From Methanococcoides sp. EBM-47 (GTDB lineage Archaea > Halobacteriota > Methanosarcinia > Methanosarcinales > Methanosarcinaceae): DNA of 64,000 nt. The notes below the pieces were generated by a model. That model did no database searches. It had not been told where the DNA came from and saw nothing but the letters and a program-made list of their open reading frames with translations. The position numbers and the translations under genes are program-made. Below are positions 46,994 to 56,393 of this stretch, in pieces (the first letter of the stretch is position 1; every line of letters starts with the position of its first letter). The stretch spans positions 62,001 to 126,000 of the forward strand of contig MPPA01000001.1 of assembly GCA_001896725.1 (NCBI GenBank), read 5' to 3'.

Positions 46994-48193
46994 TCAGATA
47001 TGTTTTTGCAGCATGATCTTTACCAGATCAGCAGCATACACAGTACCATAGGACCCAGCCCTTACATCAACTTCATTAAATGCTGTAGCATTGTCAGGAT
47101 CTTTCTCATTCGTTGAGTAGATAGCAAAGGGTATAGGGTCAGAGGTGTGTGTCCTCAGGTGTACTGGGGTCGGATGATCAGGCATTACCAGTATGGTCAG
47201 ATCTTCGGTCATAGTGCTTGAACCACGTAATATAGTGCCAACTACCTGCTCATCAAAATCCTCTATGGCCTGGATCTTGGCCTCTATATCCCCCACATGC
47301 CCTGCCTCATCAGGAGCTTCCACATGTACAACAACGAAATCATGATCCTTCAGAGCTCGCAGCGCATACTCGGCCTTTCCTTTGTAATTGGTATCCAGGT
47401 AACCTGTTGCTCCGGGCACATCGATAATATCGAAACCTGCGTATTTCCCTATTCCTTTTACAAGATCCACTGCAGAGATGATAGCTCCTGTTTTTCCATA
47501 CAGGTCTTTGAACAGAGGAAATGCAGGCGCACCTCCCTGTCCCCATAACCAGATCGAATTACCTGGCCTTTTGCCTGCTGTTATCCTTTTAATGTTCACA
47601 GGATGGTTCTCAAGGATGGGCATGGAAGCATCTATCAGTTCACATAATAGTTTGCTGTCCTTCCCTTTGGGCATATGATCATATTTTTTTTCACCAATCA
47701 CGTCATGAGGAGGCGTGCATATGGTTTCAGCACCAATATTGTTCTTTGTTACCATCAGATGTCTATAGCTGATACCTGGATAGAAGCTTACCTCATTCTT
47801 GCTTAACTCTGCATCTACAGCTTGTATGAGCTCCCTGGCCTCATCACTGGAAATGTGCCCGGAACTGTAGTCAACGATCTTTCCGTTCTCTATGGTTATC
47901 AGATTACATCTGAAGGCCACATCATCGGCATCCAGTCCGATACCCATGCTTGCAGCCTCAAGGGGGGCCCTGCCCGAATAGTACTTTTTAGGATCATATC
48001 CTACAATGGACATGTTCGCAACATCACTTCCTGGGTGCATACCTTCCGGAATGGTCTGTGCCAGCCCCGCTTTTCCATGGGCAGCAATATGATCCATGTT
48101 AGGCGTTTTGGCCTTCTGGAGTACAGTACTTCCTCCCAGTTCATCAATGGGTTCATCCGCCATACCGTCTCCGATCAGTATTACATATTTCAT
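46994..48193 (-). CDS. apgM: 2,3-bisphosphoglycerate-independent phosphoglycerate mutase, archaeal type
   Basis: 399 residues from ATG 48193 (AGGTGTG just upstream). The alkaline-phosphatase-like metal sites are in ILIGDGMAD at the N-terminus, the serine nucleophile in [12 protein letters not shown] and the later [13 protein letters not shown] and [17 protein letters not shown]. This is the ApgM family, which interconverts 3- and 2-phosphoglycerate in gluconeogenesis. It is divergent from the S-layer-like gene. Confidence 0.95.
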   Translation of the reverse strand: MKYVILIGDGMADEPIDELGGSTVLQKAKTPNMDHIAAHGKAGLAQTIPEGMHPGSDVANMSIVGYDPKKYYSGRAPLEAASMGIGLDADDVAFRCNLITIENGKIVDYSSGHISSDEARELIQAVDAELSKNEVSFYPGISYRHLMVTKNNIGAETICTPPHDVIGEKKYDHMPKGKDSKLLCELIDASMPILENHPVNIKRITAGKRPGNSIWLWGQGGAPAFPLFKDLYGKTGAIISAVDLVKGIGKYAGFDIIDVPGATGYLDTNYKGKAEYALRALKDHDFVVVHVEAPDEAGHVGDIEAKIQAIEDFDEQVVGTILRGSSTMTEDLTILVMPDHPTPVHLRTHTSDPIPFAIYSTNEKDPDNATAFNEVDVRAGSYGTVYAADLVKIMLQKHI

Positions 48194-48296
48194 GGTACAC
48201 ACCTGGGATCTCAAAACCGACAGACTAATCAACTAATAGAAGAAACAAGCATCTAATCACATGTAGTGTCCTTCAACTTCTAAGATAGTGGTTCCT

Positions 48297-49229
48297 ATGA
48301 GATATATACGTTTTGTGTTCATCTGTGCAATAATAATGTTGTCTCTGTTATCTGTACCAGCGTATTGCTCAATCGAAGAGAAAGCGATGATCTATTACTC
48401 CAAGGAAACTCTGAAAGCAGGTGATAGTGCTCACTTGGAACAGGGTTATTCTTTCAAGCTCATGGATGCCAATGAACGCTCAGGAGACATATTGGTACAA
48501 ATCTACTACAATGATAAAGAAATAGAAGCTGGCTACTCTATAGGGAACGAAAAAAAGCCATTAGAGTACATGATCACCATAGAAGAAAAAGGTAAGGCCA
48601 AAGGGGAAACTGATTATGTTGTTATTAGGATCAGGCCAGTAGACTTTGATAATAAGAATGATGGACTCTATGTTGAAATGGAGATCGAACAGTTCCTTGA
48701 CCCTGAACAGGAAGACAATGATTTCCTTTTGCTGGATACTTCAAAGTCTGTAATAGTAGGAGAAAGCCTTTTTCTGGAAGAAGGGTACTCCTTGGAAGCA
48801 AGCGATATGAAAGATAGCTCGGTAGTTCTTAAACTGAGCAAGGATGACAGGCTCCTGAAAGAAGAAAAACTTGAGATCGATGATATATTCAGCTACTCCA
48901 AAAATGTGGATGATAGTGCAAGGACCATATTCATAGCAAGGATAGGTACATTTTTTAGGTCTTCTGCCAGCTCTATTGTGATCCTCAAAGATGTTATCCA
49001 AAGACCCGACATGGAAGAAGATGATACTGAAAGGTTATCAGAAAACGAAAGCAATAACAACGAACTTTTGATACCGGTCCATGATGCTGACTATAATGTG
49101 GAGAACAACAACACCATAGCAGATGAACAGAACGGCAGTAAGACCAATGATGTGAGAACAGATCATTTCATACCGATATTATTCTTTGTCATCGTAGCAA
49201 TAGGGGTTGTGATCTTTAAATTGAGCTAA
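48297..49229 (+). CDS. Membrane-anchored surface protein with two S-layer-like repeats
   Basis: 310 residues from ATG 48297. A signal peptide (about residues 1-25, ending VPAYC) is followed by two related beta-rich domains, each starting with a pattern like L-x-x-G-x-S-x-x-L-E-x-GYS (KAGDSAHLEQGYSFKL and VGESLFLEEGYSLEA). An acidic, Asn-rich linker of about 50 residues leads to a C-terminal membrane helix. The repeats resemble the small S-layer-associated domain of Methanosarcina surface proteins. It is probably an envelope protein anchored in the cytoplasmic membrane. Confidence 0.65.
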   Translation: MRYIRFVFICAIIMLSLLSVPAYCSIEEKAMIYYSKETLKAGDSAHLEQGYSFKLMDANERSGDILVQIYYNDKEIEAGYSIGNEKKPLEYMITIEEKGKAKGETDYVVIRIRPVDFDNKNDGLYVEMEIEQFLDPEQEDNDFLLLDTSKSVIVGESLFLEEGYSLEASDMKDSSVVLKLSKDDRLLKEEKLEIDDIFSYSKNVDDSARTIFIARIGTFFRSSASSIVILKDVIQRPDMEEDDTERLSENESNNNELLIPVHDADYNVENNNTIADEQNGSKTNDVRTDHFIPILFFVIVAIGVVIFKLS

Positions 49230-49325
49230 AAATATAAAATATTACGACCTCCCTGTAATGGGTTCATAATCTTTATATCGCACCATCTTCTTTATAGTGC
49301 AATCCATAACCGCAGAAAATGTGAT

Positions 49326-50723
49326 ATGAATATGAGAATCGTAATGAAATTTGGTGGTACTTCAGTAGCAAATGGAGAAAAGATCCGCCATGTTGCTGCA
49401 CTCCTGAAAGGCTTCCATGAAAAGGGTGACGAACTTATTGCAGTTACATCAGCACTTGGGGGTATTACAGATAGTCTTCTGAGTACAGCAAAGGATGTTT
49501 CAAAGAACGGTAAGGTTTTTCAGGTCAAGGAGTTCATAGCAGACATCACTAAAAAACATTATGATGCCATACATGCTGCAATTGAGGACGAGTATATTAT
49601 CTCTGAAACCATCGAAGTAATAAATCTGAGGTTAGATGAGCTGGAAAAGGCCTTAATAGGTATATGTTATCTGGGAGAGCTTACACCACGTTCCATTGAT
49701 TATATTTCCTCTTATGGGGAACGGCTGGTTGCACCCATAATAAGTGGTTCCATTAAGTCCCTGGGTGTTGATTCTAAATGGTTTACCGGTGGAGAGGCGG
49801 GTATTATCACTGATAGCAATTATGGAAATGCACTTCCCCTTGAAAAAAGCTATGAGCTTATCAAAGAAAGATTGTCCCCTTTATTGGACTCTTCAATAGT
49901 AACTGTTGTGACTGGTTTCATTGCAGAGGATGAAGCAGGTATCATCAGTACCCTTGGCAGGAGCGGATCCGATTTCTCAGCTTCGATCATTGGAGCAGCT
50001 GTTCAAGCAGATGAGATCTGGTTATGGAAAGAAGTACACGGAATAATGACATCTGACCCAAGGATAGTACCCGAGGCAAAAACACTGGCTCAGGTATCTT
50101 ATATTGAGGCTATGGAACTATCATATTTTGGTGCAAAGGTGCTTCACCCAAGAACTATTGAACCAGCTATAAAACACAGGATACCGGTAAGGGTCAAAAA
50201 TACTTTTGAACCTGAGTTTGAAGGCACTCTTATAGTGGCTGACCAGGTACCAAGTCAGGACGTGGTAAAAGCGGTGACCCTGATCAAGAAGGTTGCTCTT
50301 ATAAACATATGTGGGGCTGGCATGATGGGCACTATCGGTACAGCTGCCCGGGTTTTTACATGTCTTGCCAATGCAGGAGTGAACATAATCATGATAAGTC
50401 AGGGTTCATCCGAGGCTAATATGTCCCTGGTGATCGACGAGGACCAGCTGGAAGCAGCAGTAAATGCTGTGCGCCGCGAATTCAAAAGAAATGTAGTGGG
50501 TGACATCGTCTTTGACAGTGATATCTGTGTGGTAGCTGTTGTAGGTGCCGGTATGGATGGTACTCCTGGAGTCTCTGGAAGAGTGTTCAGTACTCTGGGA
50601 AGAGAAAAAATAAATGTTATAATGATCAGCCAAGGCTCATCACAGCATAATATATCCTTTGTTGTGAGCTCAAGGGATGCTATTAATGCAGTAAGGGCAT
50701 TACATCGTGAATTCTATAATTAA
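49326..50723 (+). CDS. lysC: Aspartate kinase
   Basis: 465 residues; the second ATG at 49332 is an alternative start. The kinase domain begins VMKFGGTSVANGEKIR, continues with STLGRSGSDFSASIIGAA, and the C-terminus holds two ACT domains (INICGAGMMGTIGTAARVF and VAVVGAGMDGTPGVSGRVF), the layout of feedback-controlled aspartate kinases. It makes aspartyl phosphate for lysine, threonine and methionine synthesis. The purM start lies 16 bp after its stop. Confidence 0.95.
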   Translation: MNMRIVMKFGGTSVANGEKIRHVAALLKGFHEKGDELIAVTSALGGITDSLLSTAKDVSKNGKVFQVKEFIADITKKHYDAIHAAIEDEYIISETIEVINLRLDELEKALIGICYLGELTPRSIDYISSYGERLVAPIISGSIKSLGVDSKWFTGGEAGIITDSNYGNALPLEKSYELIKERLSPLLDSSIVTVVTGFIAEDEAGIISTLGRSGSDFSASIIGAAVQADEIWLWKEVHGIMTSDPRIVPEAKTLAQVSYIEAMELSYFGAKVLHPRTIEPAIKHRIPVRVKNTFEPEFEGTLIVADQVPSQDVVKAVTLIKKVALINICGAGMMGTIGTAARVFTCLANAGVNIIMISQGSSEANMSLVIDEDQLEAAVNAVRREFKRNVVGDIVFDSDICVVAVVGAGMDGTPGVSGRVFSTLGREKINVIMISQGSSQHNISFVVSSRDAINAVRALHREFYN

Positions 50724-50739
50724 TGACAGGGGTAATCCA

Positions 50740-51741
50740 ATGAATGATAAGCATCTCACGTATGCAGGATCCGGTGTGGATATCAAAAAAGAAGAGAGTA
50801 CGATCAAGGCTCTTACTGGTAAAATGACATACATGCGCAAAGGCCTGGGCGCTCCGCTGACAAACATCGGCCATTATGCAGGTCTGCTTGATTTCGGAGA
50901 ATATGCCCTTGCAATGACAACAGATGGGGTTGGCTCCAAGGTCCTGATCGCAAACGCAATAAAAAAATGGGATACAGTGGGAATAGACTGTATTGCTATG
51001 AACGTCAATGACATACTGGCCATTGGTGCAGAGCCCATAGCTTTTGTAGACTACCTTGCACTTGAATCCCATGACGATTCTTTTGCAGCTCAGATAGGAG
51101 AGGGATTAAGGAAAGGAGCTGAATTTTCCCGTATGTCCATAGTAGGAGGTGAAACAGCCACCCTTCCAGATATCATAAAAGGCTTTGATCTTGCAGGCAC
51201 CTGTCTTGGTGCTGTGAAAAAGGACAAGATCATCACCGGTGAAAAAGTACAGGTTGGCGATGTAATTGTAGGCATACCCAGCAGTGGGATACATAGTAAT
51301 GGTTATTCCCTGGTACGTAAGATCATTGAAAGATCTGGATATTCTTATAACGATCCTTTCCCTTACAGTGATTCCAAGACCATTGGTGAGGAATTGCTCA
51401 TTCCCACCAGGATATATATGGAAGTACTCGATGTGATAGACCAATGTAATGTTCATGGTCTGGCCCATATCACCGGAAGTGGTCTTTTGAAACTTCAGAG
51501 GATCACAAAGCTGGGGTTTGATATTTTCGACCCCATCGAACCCAACGATATTTTTAAGTTCTTGCAGAGAGAAGGTAATGTGGACGAACTTGAAATGTAC
51601 AGGACGTTCAACATGGGAATGGGTTTCGTGATCATATTGCCCCATAAAGACGCTATGAAAGCAGTAGAACTTACGGGCGGTAAAATAGTAGGCAATATAG
51701 TAGAATCTGGTATAAGGGTGAAGGAACTTACAATCGTTTGA
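50740..51741 (+). CDS. purM: Phosphoribosylformylglycinamidine cyclo-ligase (AIR synthetase)
   Basis: 333 residues from ATG 50740 (the frame also opens at 50707, inside lysC). TYAGSGVDIKKEE at the N-terminus, TDGVGSKVLIA and GGETATLPDII are the PurM signatures. The enzyme closes the imidazole ring in purine synthesis. It lies downstream of lysC, with the DUF1894-like gene following 13 bp later. Confidence 0.95.
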   Translation: MNDKHLTYAGSGVDIKKEESTIKALTGKMTYMRKGLGAPLTNIGHYAGLLDFGEYALAMTTDGVGSKVLIANAIKKWDTVGIDCIAMNVNDILAIGAEPIAFVDYLALESHDDSFAAQIGEGLRKGAEFSRMSIVGGETATLPDIIKGFDLAGTCLGAVKKDKIITGEKVQVGDVIVGIPSSGIHSNGYSLVRKIIERSGYSYNDPFPYSDSKTIGEELLIPTRIYMEVLDVIDQCNVHGLAHITGSGLLKLQRITKLGFDIFDPIEPNDIFKFLQREGNVDELEMYRTFNMGMGFVIILPHKDAMKAVELTGGKIVGNIVESGIRVKELTIV

Positions 51742-51754
51742 AGTATGTGTTAAT

Positions 51755-52042
51755 ATGTCGCGATCATCGTGTACAAAAGATATACCTTATGAAATATTGG
51801 TTCGTGGAGTTACTCTTTCACAGAGTGAGAAATACATAAAGGAGAATTCTGATAGAGTATTCCATGTGCCTGGAGGGTATAAAATAAAGGGCATGAACCT
51901 TATTGGATCAGATAAGATACCCGTAGGTGTAAAGGGCAAAGATTTGATATTCCAGTTCATAAAACCCTGTTTTGGATTATTCGTACTTAAGATCGTGGAT
52001 GCTCAGGATGAGATCGACAAGCTTAAAAAAGAATTTCCATAA
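51755..52042 (+). CDS. DUF1894-like small protein of methanogens
   Basis: 95 residues. The order of features (short N-terminal strand, a helix SQSEKYIKEN, a VPGGYKIKGMNLIGSDKIPVGV loop and FIKPCFGLFVLKI) fits what I remember of the DUF1894 family, found in methanogens and without known function. The match is from memory and moderate. It follows purM by 13 bp and is convergent with the next gene. Confidence 0.5.
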   Translation: MSRSSCTKDIPYEILVRGVTLSQSEKYIKENSDRVFHVPGGYKIKGMNLIGSDKIPVGVKGKDLIFQFIKPCFGLFVLKIVDAQDEIDKLKKEFP

Positions 52043-52044
52043 TA

Positions 52045-52617
52045 TCATATCTTACATCTTGAAGACATCTTTACTATGGTTTGCAGAAAACCCTTAGATG
52101 GGAACTCATGAATAGAACAGGCTATGGCCTTACCCTCTCCTACATCTTTCACAGCCATCAATGGACGGTCTTGTGAGTCCCTTAATACTATATTTGTATT
52201 TGTATCTGTAACCATGAGGTGACCGTCATATTCCACTTCAGTCACATGTTTGTCAATGATACTGAATTTTTCGTACTCTTTTATCCTTTGCAATATAGTA
52301 GAACCATGCTCCTGCACATATTTCAGTTCAATGGGTAGCCAGTCATAGTCATATTCCGGTACCATTGGTCCGAACATGAGCACTGTTCCTCCATTTTTGA
52401 GGAACTTTTCGATCTTGTTCTTGTTCCTTACAACGCCCTTGAGAGTGGAAGTATATACTGGATTGGCAAAACCTGTAGGGAGAACAAGACATCTGCAAGG
52501 AGGCAGAAAAGGTGTACCGAGAGAGTCAGCTGACACTCGCTGGCTTTTTATATTATACTCCAAAAATAATTTCTCAAATAGCACAGGAGTATCCCAGAGA
52601 AGCATCACATCTGTCAT
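52045..52617 (-). CDS. Conserved hypothetical protein with amidotransferase-like fold
   Basis: 190 residues. The alternation of strands and helices, with the segments RCLVLPTGFANP and GGTVLMFGPMVPEYDYDWLP, resembles class-I glutamine-amidotransferase-like domains (the ThuA or BPL-type flavodoxin-like layout), but the catalytic Cys-His-Glu triad is not recognisable. No closer family is recognised. It is a single gene, convergent with the DUF1894-like gene. Confidence 0.4.
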   Translation of the reverse strand: MTDVMLLWDTPVLFEKLFLEYNIKSQRVSADSLGTPFLPPCRCLVLPTGFANPVYTSTLKGVVRNKNKIEKFLKNGGTVLMFGPMVPEYDYDWLPIELKYVQEHGSTILQRIKEYEKFSIIDKHVTEVEYDGHLMVTDTNTNIVLRDSQDRPLMAVKDVGEGKAIACSIHEFPSKGFLQTIVKMSSRCKI

Positions 52618-52702
52618 GGAAACAGCATTATTGTATCCTTATATTAATCTTTCTAAGTAACTAGCTACATTTAAATAACAGCAGATTAAATCCTTCTTAT
52701 AA

Positions 52703-52800
52703 GGAGAATATTGGAGAATATTTCCTTGCATGTGAACGGGTGGGTCCACCCAATTTTCATTCGGTTAGGACCCTGAGGTCTGTGCAACATCAAAAGACCA
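52703..52800 (+). promoter_or_regulatory. Structured leader upstream of the unassigned 347-residue protein
   Basis: Two tandem copies of GGAGAATATT (52703-52722) are followed by a short GC-rich stretch that can form two hairpins: GGGTCC pairing with GGACCC across about 20 bases, and GGTCT pairing with AGACC across 13 bases, the second ending shortly before the ribosome-binding site. A cis-acting RNA element is possible. Confidence 0.35.
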
Positions 52801-52816
52801 TTATGGGGTGTACGAA

Positions 52817-53860
52817 ATGACCGGTTACAGGCAGATCCAGTGTATCGACCAGGCAGGATTTGGTATCGAGGCATTCCGAATGGTCATACCCGATGACTGG
52901 ACATGTTATGGTGGGATCACGTGGGTCAATGATCTCCATATGCCTGCATATATTAACTTTGCAGTGGTCAGCCCCGATGGGCTAATGGCATTTGAAGGTT
53001 TTCCCATACTGAAGTTCACGTGGTCGAGCAACCCTATGGCAGTGATGAACCAGCAGTTCTGGCAGAGTCAGAGTACAAAAGTTGCTGCACCCATACAACC
53101 TGATGAAGCGCTCCTTAAATACATAATAGCTCCTTTCAGGCAAAAGATGCAGCCTTACAGGATAGTTCTCAGAGGTCCGGCACATCCCGATGATCCGATG
53201 GTTGCAGATGCATCGGCACCCCGTATGCCAGCAGCCAGCGTGAGATTTGGAAAAGTACGGATAGCTTATGAAATTGCAAAAAATCTTATTGAAGAGGAAT
53301 TCTATGCCGGGGCCTTATACGAACAGGTTCCTATGATGGCCGGGGATTTCATCCTCTGGCAGATGCATACCGGCTCTATCCGTGCCCCTGAGGGGCATCT
53401 TGATGAAAATCTGCCCCTTTTCAGAATGATGAAGGCTTCTCTTCGGCCAAATGAGGTATGGGTCCGGCAGTTAACGGACCTGATAACAGGATCGTATCAG
53501 CAGCAGATCGCAAATATCCGGCAGATAGGTGTTTTTTCAAGACAGTACAGCCAGATGCAGGACCATTTAAGAGAGCAGAGAATGCGTAGCTGGGAAGAGT
53601 CGAACAGGCGATTCGAAGCCGACAGGGCAGCATATAATGCACAGATAGATCGGGAAAGCCCTTCTGAAAGGTTCAGTCGCGAGGCCATCCTTGGCCTTGA
53701 AAGACGCTGGGACCCTTATGAAGAAAAGGAGATCGATGTTGAGGGTGGACATGTGGATGTCTGGACAAATGCCCTGGGTGACAGGATACTCTCTGACAGT
53801 TACAATTACAATCCTAGCGAACACCTTATGGGTAATTGGAAGAGAATGGAAACACTTTAG
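52817..53860 (+). CDS. Unassigned protein, bacterial-like in appearance
   Basis: 347 residues from ATG 52817 (GGGGTG upstream; GTG 52808 also possible). No signal peptide or membrane helix is seen. The N-terminal half has many Trp, Met and Pro residues (VIPDDWTCYGGITWVN); the middle has a helical Arg/Gln/Glu-rich segment (about residues 240-290); the C-terminus ends with EHLMGNWKRME after a beta-rich part with HVDVWTNALGDRILSDSYNYNP. That C-terminal pattern reminds me of bacterial hypothetical proteins ending in NPN..NW. Its codons look richer in G and C than those of its neighbours. No function is assigned. Confidence 0.6.
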   Translation: MTGYRQIQCIDQAGFGIEAFRMVIPDDWTCYGGITWVNDLHMPAYINFAVVSPDGLMAFEGFPILKFTWSSNPMAVMNQQFWQSQSTKVAAPIQPDEALLKYIIAPFRQKMQPYRIVLRGPAHPDDPMVADASAPRMPAASVRFGKVRIAYEIAKNLIEEEFYAGALYEQVPMMAGDFILWQMHTGSIRAPEGHLDENLPLFRMMKASLRPNEVWVRQLTDLITGSYQQQIANIRQIGVFSRQYSQMQDHLREQRMRSWEESNRRFEADRAAYNAQIDRESPSERFSREAILGLERRWDPYEEKEIDVEGGHVDVWTNALGDRILSDSYNYNPSEHLMGNWKRMETL

Positions 53861-53884
53861 TGCATCTGATCAAAATGATCGTTC

Positions 53885-53920
53885 AAAAAAGAATGGAAAC
53901 TGGTATGGTTATACCAGTTT
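53885..53920 (-). terminator. Terminator of the mtr operon overlapping the mtrH stop
   Basis: AAACTGGTAT-GGTT-ATACCAGTTT (53897-53920) is a perfect ten-pair hairpin whose loop contains the TAA stop of mtrH. On the minus strand it is followed by CCATTC and six T. The last coding triplets of mtrH are thus part of the stem. Confidence 0.7.
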
Positions 53921-54865
53921 GAATATGGGGTGGTTGGGGTCCTTGACCTCGAGACCAAGTTCTTTTGCTGTCTCTGCGAGCATGATGTCTACCATGGCTG
54001 TTGCAGGGAAGACCTTATCAGTGTTCTCGATAGGACCGAAAAGCTGGAAGTTTGATCCAAGCACCTGTGGCACAAGGTTTGTACCTATGTCCGCTGGCAT
54101 ATAGATTGCCTGTCTCTCTTCCTTTGTTTCGAACTTCTTCCTGTAGTTCTTCATCCAGTCCCATGCAGATGCCATGTTGTGGTATCCACCGCCCACGGGC
54201 AGCCCAAGGTGTCCCTTGACCGCTATGACAGCTCTCATTGATGCACCAGAACCTGCCCCAAGTGGGGTTGCTGCCACATCTACCAATGGCTTTGTGATCC
54301 CACATTCCTTTGCAATATCAAGCATACCCTTTGACTGGCCAGTACCACCGGTCTCAAGGATCTCAAGTTTTCCCTTGACGCTTGGATCAGTTGCATTGAA
54401 AGCAAGGACAATGGAACAATTGATGTCACTTTCCCTTACCGCTTCGATCTCATCTGGATGGATACTTGCATTGATAGAGTTATAGATGGCCCTGTCGGCT
54501 ACACCAATCTCAGTAACATATTTTGCAGCTGCTGCACGAACATCTCCTGCTGAGGAGTCGATGAGGAATGGAGTCTTATCATCGAGCTCAACGAACCAGT
54601 TGATATATTTTGTAATTGCTTCAGGCGTTTCCCCTACGATCTGGTTCACATAGGGATTACCTGTGGTTGCACCCATCTCCTGGATGTTGTGCCACAGTTT
54701 CTCGGCAGCTGCCTTGTCAAATATACCTTTATCTTCATCGGACACGATCTTGTGCCTTGCATAGAACATTGTACCTATGAGTACTGTTGGGTATTCTCCT
54801 GGCTGGCCACCGAACTTAACGTTGCCTACCTCGTATACCTCTTGCTTTTTATCAAATCTGAACAT
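53909..54865 (-). CDS. mtrH: Methyl-H4SPT:coenzyme M methyltransferase subunit H
   Basis: 318 residues, a TIM barrel. MtrH transfers the methyl group from methyl-tetrahydrosarcinapterin to the cobalamin of MtrA; here the segment DSSAGDVRAAAAKYV and VDVAATPLGAGSGASM are conserved. It is the last gene of the complex, 12 bp after mtrG, and ends inside the terminator hairpin. Confidence 0.97.
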   Translation of the reverse strand: MFRFDKKQEVYEVGNVKFGGQPGEYPTVLIGTMFYARHKIVSDEDKGIFDKAAAEKLWHNIQEMGATTGNPYVNQIVGETPEAITKYINWFVELDDKTPFLIDSSAGDVRAAAAKYVTEIGVADRAIYNSINASIHPDEIEAVRESDINCSIVLAFNATDPSVKGKLEILETGGTGQSKGMLDIAKECGITKPLVDVAATPLGAGSGASMRAVIAVKGHLGLPVGGGYHNMASAWDWMKNYRKKFETKEERQAIYMPADIGTNLVPQVLGSNFQLFGPIENTDKVFPATAMVDIMLAETAKELGLEVKDPNHPIFKLV

Positions 54866-54877
54866 TTGTACACCTCT

Positions 54878-55108
54878 TTATCCAAATAACCAGGGTTTTA
54901 TCGACAGGTAAACAAGGAATATTAGTATTCCGACAACGGCCCCATACAGTATTCCAATGTCCCTTCCAACTTTCTTACCTATTCTCTGTGCAATTTCACT
55001 GTGGACGAACTCGACCTTCTCATCTATCTTGTTAAGCCTTTCCAGCACTTCAGCGAAATCCTTTGGGTCAGTGACCACGCTTGGTATCCTATCGTTTCTC
55101 TCGGTCAT
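54878..55108 (-). CDS. mtrG: Mtr complex subunit G
   Basis: 76 residues with one C-terminal membrane helix (IGILYGAVVGILIFLVYLSI) and a helical N-terminus. The start ATG overlaps the stop of mtrF by one base (TAATG). MtrG is a small anchoring subunit between MtrH and the membrane part. Confidence 0.93.
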   Translation of the reverse strand: MTERNDRIPSVVTDPKDFAEVLERLNKIDEKVEFVHSEIAQRIGKKVGRDIGILYGAVVGILIFLVYLSIKPWLFG

Positions 55109-55341
55109 TAATAGATCACCTGCCAGATGATCAATGGAATAACTACTGCCATAAGGATGGCAAATATAAAGCCAGCGGCAAAACCAACTATTCCCGTTGC
55201 GCTCACACCGGAATCAAGCTTCTGGTTCCTTGCAATGAGCTGTGCACGTGTCCTTATATCTGCTACAACATTATCTATAGGTCCCATCTGCGGTGTGATC
55301 ACCATCGGAACCCCTTTATCATATTCTAACTGTTCAGCCAT
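55108..55341 (-). CDS. mtrF: Mtr complex subunit F
   Basis: 77 residues from ATG 55341. One C-terminal membrane helix ([20 protein letters not shown]) follows a short cytoplasmic domain resembling the tail of MtrA, as expected for MtrF. It follows mtrA by one base. Confidence 0.92.
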   Translation of the reverse strand: MAEQLEYDKGVPMVITPQMGPIDNVVADIRTRAQLIARNQKLDSGVSATGIVGFAAGFIFAILMAVVIPLIIWQVIY

Positions 55342-55342
55342 T

Positions 55343-56068
55343 TTAGTTACCTCCCAGCAGCAGACCAAGTATTGTCAGGGTAATGCCCATGCCGATCATT
55401 ATACCCTCTACCTTACCAGCATGTACACCTGCATGGAACTTGTTGAGGTTACCGATACCCATCATCTCTTTATTGATACTGAGTATGCGGCTTCTGACAG
55501 TTGCCAGCTCTGCAGCCATTGGCTTCAGGCCGCCTGCCTCTTCCTTCTCTTCTCCTCCTGCCTCTCCTATCTGAAGGAGCATAGGTTCAGCATCATAGGC
55601 CCCTGGGTCCTTTGCAGCATACTCTTTGATCTTTGCTACTATTGCATTGACGTCCTCTGTTCCTATGAAGTCGACACATTCGACCTGTTTCTGGAACCTT
55701 TCTATAGCTTCTGCCGTCAGGTTCTCTATGTACGGAATGGCACCTACAGCCCCAACGATCCTGTTATCTGTGACACCGTTCTGGTGCATCTTCAGTATTG
55801 CATCACCGGTAACGTGTCCTTTGACCTCTGAACCGGTTACAATGAGATATCTTATATTGGGGTTGGAGATTATATGCACAACTACTTTTTCTATGCCAAG
55901 GTTCTCTGTCTTACAAGGACCGGTTATACAGGCTCCCGCATCAAGCTGAGGACCTCCTGGCAGATGTGAACCCAAGGTAATGACAGCAACACAGTTCTTT
56001 ACATCTCCTACTTCATATTCACCTTTAAGTACAGGCCACTGTGGTGCTGGTTCTCTTTTATCTACCAT
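55343..56068 (-). CDS. mtrA: Mtr complex corrinoid subunit A
   Basis: 241 residues. The cytoplasmic N-terminal domain binds the corrinoid factor; His85 in SEVKGHVTG is the counterpart of the cobalt-ligating His84 of the Methanothermobacter protein. A single C-terminal membrane helix ([17 protein letters not shown]) anchors it. It carries the methyl group between MtrH and coenzyme M, with Na+ export by the membrane subunits. Confidence 0.97.
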   Translation of the reverse strand: MVDKREPAPQWPVLKGEYEVGDVKNCVAVITLGSHLPGGPQLDAGACITGPCKTENLGIEKVVVHIISNPNIRYLIVTGSEVKGHVTGDAILKMHQNGVTDNRIVGAVGAIPYIENLTAEAIERFQKQVECVDFIGTEDVNAIVAKIKEYAAKDPGAYDAEPMLLQIGEAGGEEKEEAGGLKPMAAELATVRSRILSINKEMMGIGNLNKFHAGVHAGKVEGIMIGMGITLTILGLLLGGN

Positions 56069-56069
56069 C

Positions 56070-56393
56070 TCACATCACTCCCATAGTTCTTAGCACATAC
56101 ATTACGATCAGCAGCAGACCTGCCACTCCGAGACCTACGATTATACCGTAGAACGAGTTCCCATATATACCGGCAAGGTAGGATGTGTGCTCACGCCCCG
56201 GGAACGAGTTCAAAAGTGGTCTGTCAGGTGCAAGGGAGTTCACCAGATCATCTGCTATCATGTCAAGCTCATCAAGTTTTGCCAGTATGGGGTCCATTGA
56301 ATACTGTATAATGTCAGAGCGTTCCTCTGCCAGTAAAGAGGTCAATGGATCAAGCACCAGATGCGCTTCAGGTGCAACGTGTACCATGCTCAT
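56070..56393 (-). CDS. mtrB: Mtr complex subunit B
   Basis: 107 residues with a helical N-terminal region and one C-terminal membrane helix (FYGIIVGLGVAGLLLIVMYVL). Its ATG overlaps the stop of mtrC by 4 bp. Confidence 0.94.
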   Translation of the reverse strand: MSMVHVAPEAHLVLDPLTSLLAEERSDIIQYSMDPILAKLDELDMIADDLVNSLAPDRPLLNSFPGREHTSYLAGIYGNSFYGIIVGLGVAGLLLIVMYVLRTMGVM

